Assembly: GCF_009913435.1 (NCBI RefSeq)
Contig: NZ_CP047895.1
Coordinates: 310,001-374,000, forward strand
Source of the DNA: Sphingomonas changnyeongensis
Lineage (GTDB): Bacteria; Pseudomonadota; Alphaproteobacteria; Sphingomonadales; Sphingomonadaceae
Reading direction: 5' to 3'
DNA: 64,000 nt
Shown: one piece after another, positions 58,878 to 64,000 of the stretch
How the letters are laid out: each line of letters starts with the position of its first letter
Position numbering within the stretch: position 1 is the first letter of the stretch
Position numbers and translations under genes: made by a program
The notes under the pieces: generated by a model
Seen by the model: only the letters and a program-made list of their open reading frames with translations
Database searches by the model: none
What the model was told of the DNA's origin: nothing

Positions 58878-59500
58878 TGACCGGGCTGGCCGAGAGCTAT
58901 GGGGCCGATTTTCGCGGCGCGCTGCCCTTTGGCGACCGCCCGGCGCTGATCGTCGTCGATGCGGTGACCGGCTATGTCGATCCGGCGGCCCCCATCTATG
59001 CCGGCGGCGAACATGCACTGCCGGTGATTGCGCGCCTGCTTGGCGTCGCGCGGCAGCGGCAGATCCCGGTCATCTACACGGTCGTCAGCTACCGGGCCGA
59101 CGGGGCCGATGGCGGGCTGTTCTGGCGCAAGCTGCCGGCGCTCAGGGCATTTGTCGAGGGATCGCCCTTTGCCCGCATCCCCGACCAGATCGCCCCGCGC
59201 GCCGACGAGCTGGTGCTGACCAAACATTATGCCTCGGCGTTTTTCGGGACGACGCTGGCGACCGACCTGGCGGCGCGGCGCATCGACACCTTGGTCATCA
59301 CCGGTTTTTCGACATCGGGCTGCATCCGCGCGACCGCGCTCGACGCGCTTCAGAATGGCTATGCCCCGTTCGTCGTCAGCGATGGCTGTGGCGACCGTCA
59401 CCCCGCTCCGCACGAAGCCAATCTGTTCGACCTGCAGGCCAAATATGCCGAAGTGGTGACCGCCGACCAGGCGGCGGCGCTGATGGCGGGAAAGGCCTGA
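58877..59500 (+). CDS. Isochorismatase-like cysteine hydrolase (amidohydrolase)
   Basis: The 207-residue protein has the Asp-Lys-Cys triad of the cysteine hydrolase family: Asp28 in ALIVVDAVTGYVD, Lys in LVLTKHYASAFFG and Cys in ITGFSTSGCIRATALDALQNGY. Members include N-carbamoylsarcosine amidase, maleamate amidase and nicotinamidase. Next to HyuAB an N-carbamoyl or amide substrate is plausible, but which is not shown. Start overlaps the CoA-transferase stop. Last gene of the operon. Confidence 0.9.
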   Translation: MTGLAESYGADFRGALPFGDRPALIVVDAVTGYVDPAAPIYAGGEHALPVIARLLGVARQRQIPVIYTVVSYRADGADGGLFWRKLPALRAFVEGSPFARIPDQIAPRADELVLTKHYASAFFGTTLATDLAARRIDTLVITGFSTSGCIRATALDALQNGYAPFVVSDGCGDRHPAPHEANLFDLQAKYAEVVTADQAAALMAGKA

Positions 59501-59507
59501 GCGACCG

Positions 59508-61538
59508 TCAAAGCGCCGCGCGCAGGCCCAGCCACAGCGTGCGCGGCGTCGCGCGTTCGACCACCCCGTCGGCCGACACGGCCGCCGCGACCAGCGCGTC
59601 GGTGAGGTTTTCGGCCCGCGCCTCGACCGCAAGCCCCGGCAGCAGCGGCACCGCCAGCCGCGCATCGAGCGTCAGGGCATCGCCGAGCAGCCGCTGATTC
59701 TGATCGTCCTCGAACTGCGCGCCGACATAGCGCAGCGTGACCGATGCCGAAGCCGGCTGCCGCCCGCGCGCCCGGCCATCCTCCCAGCCCAGCGTCGCCG
59801 AGGCCATGTGGCGCGGCGTCTGGGCCGGGCGCAGCCCGTCAAGCGCCGCCGACAGGCCCGCGCCGCGCACCACCGCATCGGCATGGGCATAGGACAGGGC
59901 CGCCGTCCAGCCGCCGAACCGCGCCGCGCCGTCCAGCTCGACGCCGCGCGCGCTGACCGCGTCCAGATTCTCGCGGCGGCGGAACACGCCCGCGGCGGAC
60001 ACGAACCCGACCCCGGCAAACTGGCCCGGCCCGCGCGCGATGGTGACATTGGCGATCGCATTGTCGAGCCGGTTGTCGAACAGCGTCATGCCAAGCCTGA
60101 TCCCCGGCCGGGGGGCATAATCAAGGCCCAGCTCCGCCCCGCGCACCCGTTCGGGGGCGAGCGCGGCATTGGCGGCGGTGGCATCGGCACCGACGCGGAA
60201 CGGGCGGTAAAGCTCGTTGAGCGTCGGCAGCCGCCAGCCCGTATAGGCGGCGGCCCTGAGGGTCAGCCCACCGCCGGGCGCAAAGGCAAGGCCCGCCCGC
60301 CCCGATCCTTCCCAGCCGCTGCGGTCGGCAAAGCGGCTGTCGGTGACGGCGGCCCCGGTCGCCAGCACGCGTTCGGACAGGCGGCCGCCGGCAATCGTCC
60401 AGCGGTCGATCCGCCCCCCGGCGCTCAGCGTCCAGCCGCCCCGCGTCCAGCTCAGATCGGCAAAGCCGCCGCGCACCGCGCTGCGCCCGCCAGCCTCGCG
60501 GCGGCGGGTCGGCAACCCGGCGACATAGGTGAACAGTTCAAGCGTCCGCCCCTCGGTCGCGCGCCAGTCGCCACCCAGGCTGAGTTCGGCCCCGCCGCCC
60601 AGCGGCGGCCGGATCTCGACGCGCCCGCCCAGTCCGGTCGCGGGGGTGTTATACTGGTCGAGCGTCGGGGTGACGGCGGTCCGCCCGGCGGCAACCGCCC
60701 CGAACTGGCTGGCAAAGGCGCGCGCCTGCACATAGGCAAGCGCCGACCAGCCCCAGCGGCCACGCCCGACCAGCCTGAGGCTCGCATCCGCCCCCTCGCT
60801 GCGATTGTCGGAAAAAGCCAGGCCGCGGTCGCGCCGGTCGGCAAAGGCGAGCATCGCCGCCTGCAGCTCGGTCTGCCCGCCAATGTCGATCACCGCGCGC
60901 AGGCCAAGGCTTGCCTGTTCATGCCCGGCGGCCCGGTCGACCGGCCCGCGCTGATCGGCACGGATCGGCACAAAGCCGTCGCCGCGCGCATAATCGGCCG
61001 ACAAGGTGGCAAAGCCGCGCCCCATCTGCCCGGTCAGCGCGGCATTGGCCTCGACCGATCCCCGGCTGCCCGCCGCCAGCTGCGCGGCCAGCGGGGCAAG
61101 CTGATCCGGGGTCGCGCTGTCGAGCGCGATGGTGCCGGCCAGCGCGCCGGGCGCGAACAGCCCGGCCCCGCGCGTCACCGTCACCCGCCCCAGCCGTTCG
61201 GGCTGATAGGCGGGAAAGGCCACCCAGCCGCCGAACGGATCGGCCTGGGGCACGCCGTCGAGCACCAGCAGCGCCCGGCTGGCGGCATTGCCGCCCAGCC
61301 CGCGCAGCGTCAGCCCCTGCGAGGTCGGATTGGCGGAGCGCGCGTCGGAACGGCGAAACTGCTGCAGCCCGGCGACGTCGCGCAGCACATCCTCCAGCCG
61401 GCCGCTCGCCGTCCCGGTCAGCCGGGCGCGGTCGATCACCGCCCGCGCCGCCGCCGCCTCGCCGCCCAGCGCGGCCAGATCGCGCCCGGTGACGACGATA
61501 TCGGGGGCAGCGCCCAGCAACAGGGGGAGCAGCAGCAT
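59508..61538 (-). CDS. TonB-dependent receptor, second copy
   Basis: A 676-residue outer-membrane receptor shorter than the one at 49 kb. It opens MLLLPLLLGAAPDIVVTGRDL (a very short leader followed by a TonB box), has a plug with LEDVLRDVAGLQQFRRSDARSAN and RALLVLDGVPQADPFGGWV, and a barrel ending LWLGLRAAL. The proportions resemble small vitamin B12/siderophore-type receptors. The start at 61538 gives no overlap with maiA. An in-frame start at 61616 would overlap it and adds an Arg-rich stretch. It is in the mtnP-maiA transcript, and the substrate is unknown. Confidence 0.88.
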   Translation of the reverse strand: MLLLPLLLGAAPDIVVTGRDLAALGGEAAAARAVIDRARLTGTASGRLEDVLRDVAGLQQFRRSDARSANPTSQGLTLRGLGGNAASRALLVLDGVPQADPFGGWVAFPAYQPERLGRVTVTRGAGLFAPGALAGTIALDSATPDQLAPLAAQLAAGSRGSVEANAALTGQMGRGFATLSADYARGDGFVPIRADQRGPVDRAAGHEQASLGLRAVIDIGGQTELQAAMLAFADRRDRGLAFSDNRSEGADASLRLVGRGRWGWSALAYVQARAFASQFGAVAAGRTAVTPTLDQYNTPATGLGGRVEIRPPLGGGAELSLGGDWRATEGRTLELFTYVAGLPTRRREAGGRSAVRGGFADLSWTRGGWTLSAGGRIDRWTIAGGRLSERVLATGAAVTDSRFADRSGWEGSGRAGLAFAPGGGLTLRAAAYTGWRLPTLNELYRPFRVGADATAANAALAPERVRGAELGLDYAPRPGIRLGMTLFDNRLDNAIANVTIARGPGQFAGVGFVSAAGVFRRRENLDAVSARGVELDGAARFGGWTAALSYAHADAVVRGAGLSAALDGLRPAQTPRHMASATLGWEDGRARGRQPASASVTLRYVGAQFEDDQNQRLLGDALTLDARLAVPLLPGLAVEARAENLTDALVAAAVSADGVVERATPRTLWLGLRAAL

Positions 61539-61548
61539 GTGAGGACCC

Positions 61549-62181
61549 TCAGGCCGGGCCGACCCGCTCGGGATGGGCGGCGGCGAACGCCTCCACCTCC
61601 TGCAGCGCCGCGTCAACCCTGACCAGCGTCGGGAACGGCGTCAGATCGAGGTTGAAGCGCCGGGCGTTGAACATCTGCGGCACCAGGCAGATGTCGGACA
61701 GGTCGGGCCGGTCGCCGCCCAGATAGCGGCCACAGCCCTCGGCCATGCGTTCCAGCGCGACAAAGCCCTCGCGCACCCAGTGGCGATACCAGTCGTCGCG
61801 CGCGGCGTCGCCCGCCCCCAGTTCGCGCTTCAGATAGCCCAGCACGCGCAGATTGTTGAGCGGATGGATGTCGCAGGCGATCAGCAGCGCGCGCGCCATC
61901 ACCTGCGCGCGCGCAAGCGGCGCTGCCGGCAGAAAGCCGGGCTCGGGATGCGCCTGATCCAGCCAGTCGAGGATCGCGAGCGACTGGCTGACCGGCGTGC
62001 CATCGACATCGAGCGTGGGCACGAAACCCTGCGGATTGCGGGCCAGATTCTCATCCGACCGCTGCGCGCCGTCGAGCAGCGAGACATCGACCCGGCGATA
62101 GGCCAGCCCCTTGAGGTTGAGGCCGATCCGCACCCGGTAGCTGGCCGAGGACCGGTAATAATCGAACAATGTCAGCGTCAT
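61549..62181 (-). CDS. maiA: Maleylacetoacetate isomerase (zeta-class glutathione transferase)
   Basis: A glutathione-dependent isomerase in tyrosine/phenylalanine breakdown (maleylacetoacetate to fumarylacetoacetate). The 210-residue protein has the thioredoxin-like domain with the zeta signature SSASYRVRIGLNLKGL, the PQGFVPTLDVDGTPVSQS motif and the C-terminal SDICLVPQMFNARRFNLDL. It overlaps the mtnP stop (ATGA). Homogentisate dioxygenase and fumarylacetoacetase genes are not in the window, so a maleylpyruvate isomerase role is also possible. Confidence 0.9.
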   Translation of the reverse strand: MTLTLFDYYRSSASYRVRIGLNLKGLAYRRVDVSLLDGAQRSDENLARNPQGFVPTLDVDGTPVSQSLAILDWLDQAHPEPGFLPAAPLARAQVMARALLIACDIHPLNNLRVLGYLKRELGAGDAARDDWYRHWVREGFVALERMAEGCGRYLGGDRPDLSDICLVPQMFNARRFNLDLTPFPTLVRVDAALQEVEAFAAAHPERVGPA

Positions 62182-63058
62182 CAGCTTCCCCTCTGTCCAA
62201 CCACCCTTGCCGTGATCGCATCCAGCCTGGCAAGCATGGCGGGATCGCGCGCCTCGGGCGCGGTGATCAGCGCGGCATCAAGACAGGTGTCGATCGGGCT
62301 GGCCGCGCGCGTCGCGGGCAGCGCTGCGGCCAGTTCGACGATCAGCCGCCGCGCCCGCGCCGCATTGGCGTGCATGACCGCGAGCACCGCATCGACCTCG
62401 ACATGCGCCTCGCCCGCGCGCCAGCAATCATAATCGGTCGCCATGCCGATCAGCGCATAGGGCAGCTCCGCCTCGCGGGCGAGGCGCGCCTCGGGCAGCG
62501 CGGTCATGCCGATCACGTCCGCCCCCAGGCGCGGTAGAGATGGCTTTCGGCGCGGGTCGAGAATTGCGGGCCTTCGATCGCAATATAGGTGCCCTGAGCC
62601 GCGACCTTGGCCCCGGCGGCGCGCCCGGCCTGCGCGGCGAGCGCGGACAGGCGCGGGCAGACCGGATCGGCCATCGACACATGGGCGACCAGCCCGGTTC
62701 CGAAAAAGCTCTGCGGCCGCCCGGCGGTGCGGTCGATGAACTGGTCGACCGCGACGAAATCGCCGGGCGCGATCTCCTCGCGCAGCGACCCCACGGCGGA
62801 CAAAGCGAGCACATCGGTGCAGCCCAGCCGCTTCAGCGCGTCGATATTGGCGCGGGCGTTGATCTCCGCCGGGGCGATGCGGTGGCCGCGGCCGTGTCGC
62901 GGCAGAAAGGCAAAGCCGATGCCGCCAATGCGTCCGGTCAGGATCTCGTCCGACGGCGCGCCCCAGGGCGTGTCGACCCGCTGCCACCGGGCATCTTCAA
63001 GCGCGTCGATCGCATACAGCCCCGACCCGCCAAGCACCCCGATCATCCAGTCCGCCAT
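62181..63058 (-). pseudogene. mtnP: S-methyl-5'-thioadenosine phosphorylase, one frameshift
   Basis: Splits methylthioadenosine with phosphate in methionine salvage. The first frame (from 63058) has IGVLGGSGLYAIDAL, FLPRHGRGHRIAPAEINARANIDALK, SAVGSLREEIAPGDFVAVDQFIDRT and GPQFSTRAESHLYRAWG. It then breaks at a C5 run on the plus strand (62522-62526). With one more G on the coding strand it continues ADVIGMTALPEARLAREAELPYALIGMATDYDCW to 62181, a complete MtnP of about 292 residues. Both halves are well conserved, so I take the break to be a sequence error. The stop overlaps maiA by 1-4 bases. Confidence 0.88.
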
Positions 63059-63137
63059 TGGCTCCCCCCTGTTTCGCCGGTCGCGCCCGTCTTGGCGGGG
63101 GAATGCGACGATGAAAAGAAACAAAGGCGCGGGATGG

Positions 63138-63190
63138 TTTTTGTGGTGCGGCTTACGGCGCGGGGGCGGGTTTTTTGTGGTGCGGCTCAC
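63138..63190. repeat. Direct repeat of a 19-base unit
   Basis: TTTTTGTGGTGCGGCTTAC (63138-63156) and TTTTTGTGGTGCGGCTCAC (63172-63190) differ at one base. They sit 34 bases apart upstream of mtnP, in front of the large inverted repeat. Confidence 0.6.
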
Positions 63191-63249
63191 GCCGCACAGG
63201 CGGCACCGGCCCGCTCCCGGTTGTTCGTTGCGCGCCTCACGGCGCGGAA

Positions 63250-63333
63250 GCGGCACCGGCCCGCTCCCCCACCCGGCCTCCCATCGACAGGATATGCTAT
63301 GGGAGGCCGGGTGGGGGAGCGGGCCGGTGCCGC
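63250..63333. repeat. 35-bp perfect inverted repeat in the gap before mtnP
   Basis: Arms 63250-63284 and 63299-63333 are perfect reverse complements (35 bases each) with a 14-base centre. A 19-base part of the left arm (GCGGCACCGGCCCGCTCCC) recurs as a direct copy at 63200-63218. It lies just 3' of the leftward cytochrome-like gene, where it could act as a terminator. Its size suggests a mobile-type palindromic repeat. Confidence 0.75.
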
Positions 63334-63353
63334 GACAGATACGGGCGACCGCG

Positions 63354-64000
63354 CTATTTCATCTGCGCGATATAGGCACGGATTAGCGCCACCCCCTCGT
63401 CATGGGTAAGCGTGCGGCCGAGTTCGGGCATCGCGATCCCCGGTTCGGTGCTGGCCATGCGGTGGAGCAGGATCGACTGGTCGGGCGCGCCGGGCTGGAT
63501 GTCGAAGGCAAGGCCGGCGCTGCCCCGCCCCGCCGCGACCGGCCGCTTCAGCCGCCCGCGCGCCACCGGATCGGGTTCGTCAAACCCCAGATACAGCCCG
63601 CTGTTCGACGCCATGCCCGCGCGCGAATGGCAATGGGCGCAGTTGATGTCGAGATAGGCGCGGGCGCGCGCCGCAAGCGGCGCGGCGGGATCGTCCGCGC
63701 GCGGCATCGCGGCAAGGCCCGGCGGTGCCCTGTCCACCAGCCCAGCGGCGGCCAGCGCGCCCAGCTGATGCCCGTCATCCAGATTGCGCGCCTTCGGCCC
63801 GATCGGCACCAGCGCACCGGCCGACTGGTGGCATTCCTTGCACTGATTGGCGTTGGGCACGCCGTAGCTGACGGTGCGCGCCCGCCCGGCCTTGTCGGTC
63901 CAGCCGATCTCGAGGCGCGCGCCGCCGCGCCGGAGCACGGCATCGTCGCCCGACCACAGATAGGGCAGCGCGACCCAGCCCGAGGCGCGGCGCAGCAGCA
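63354..64000 (-). CDS. Dihaem c-type cytochrome-like protein, C-terminal part (runs off the window)
   Basis: The frame enters from the right edge and ends at 63354. About 215 residues are visible, with two CxxCH haem motifs (CKECH and CAHCH). Other blocks are NANQCKECHQSAGALVPIGPKARNLD, YLDINCAHCHSRAGM and PDQSILLHRMAST, ending VALIRAYIAQMK. The pattern resembles the SO2930-type family of periplasmic cytochrome-like proteins. The internal GTG at 63938 is not the true start because the frame is open to the edge (ASGWVALPYLWSGDD). Function is unknown. Confidence 0.75.
   Translation of the reverse strand, partial: LLRRASGWVALPYLWSGDDAVLRRGGARLEIGWTDKAGRARTVSYGVPNANQCKECHQSAGALVPIGPKARNLDDGHQLGALAAAGLVDRAPPGLAAMPRADDPAAPLAARARAYLDINCAHCHSRAGMASNSGLYLGFDEPDPVARGRLKRPVAAGRGSAGLAFDIQPGAPDQSILLHRMASTEPGIAMPELGRTLTHDEGVALIRAYIAQMK

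Noticed and set aside
1..64000. Mobile elements, prophage genes or CRISPR arrays
   Set aside because: No transposase, integrase, phage structural gene or regularly spaced repeat was found. The 63.1-63.3 kb repeats are not spaced like an array.

Overview
The window is about 64 kb of GC-rich DNA that looks like an alphaproteobacterium of the Sphingomonadales. The reasons are the flagellar set with FliX, FlbD-like, FlaF and FlaEY-like regulators, the two TonB-dependent receptors, the rhamnose plus glucuronate sugar-nucleotide genes typical of sphingan producers, and the strong GC bias, which creates very long antisense open frames. No insertion sequence, prophage, CRISPR array, rRNA or replication origin was seen. 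One tRNA gene (Tyr, GTA) is present.

Layout. (1) 1-23 kb: flagellar basal body, export and switch genes in several divergent units: flgH (3' end), two unknown genes, then leftward fliK-flgD, fliF-fliN-flbD-flhA and fliG-fliH; rightward flaEY-flgB; leftward flgI-flgJ-flgN with divergent fliX; leftward flgC-fliE-fliQ-fliR-flhB; rightward fliN2-fliO-fliP. (2) 22-31.4 kb: one tightly packed leftward motility and chemotaxis operon: motA, STAS, cheY, cheA, cheW, cheR, cheB, cheY, cheD, a helical protein, motB, fliL-like, PilZ. (3) 31.6-37.4 kb: flaF, a FixJ-like single-domain receiver divergent from a PAS histidine kinase, and an H-NOX gene overlapping a GGDEF-EAL gene. (4) 37.5-42.5 kb: tRNA-Tyr, a secreted M28 peptidase, an RlmB-type methyltransferase, a lipoprotein, a [2Fe-2S] ferredoxin, an AlkA-type glycosylase and a less GC-rich membrane protein gene. 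(5) 42.8-49.1 kb: ugd-rmlC-rmlB-rmlD-rmlA-flippase, supplying UDP-glucuronate and dTDP-rhamnose. (6) 49.2-59.5 kb: a TonB receptor and a GntR/FadR-type regulator with a rightward catabolic operon (HMG-CoA-lyase-like, HyuA, HyuB, CaiB-type CoA transferase, cysteine hydrolase). (7) 59.5-64 kb: leftward mtnP-maiA-TonB receptor, and the 3' end of a dihaem c-type protein gene.

How the genes work together. Regions 1 to 3 cover the rod and ring components present here, the export gate, the switch, the stator and the chemotaxis signalling core, plus c-di-GMP (PilZ, GGDEF-EAL) and NO/haem (H-NOX) inputs. Missing flagellar genes (fliI, fliM, hook, filament) must lie elsewhere. Region 6 looks like uptake plus ATP-dependent ring opening, amide hydrolysis, CoA activation and C-C cleavage of an unidentified substrate.

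Most notable points. The FlbD-like activator has lost the key residues of its receiver, of the GAFTGA loop and of Walker B, while its partner FliX is retained. A CTATAA(G/T) element sits upstream of nearly every motility transcription unit. TTGTATACAA palindromes flank the GntR gene. At least six reading frames are broken by single-base deletions, mostly in G or C runs, which points to assembly error rather than gene decay.
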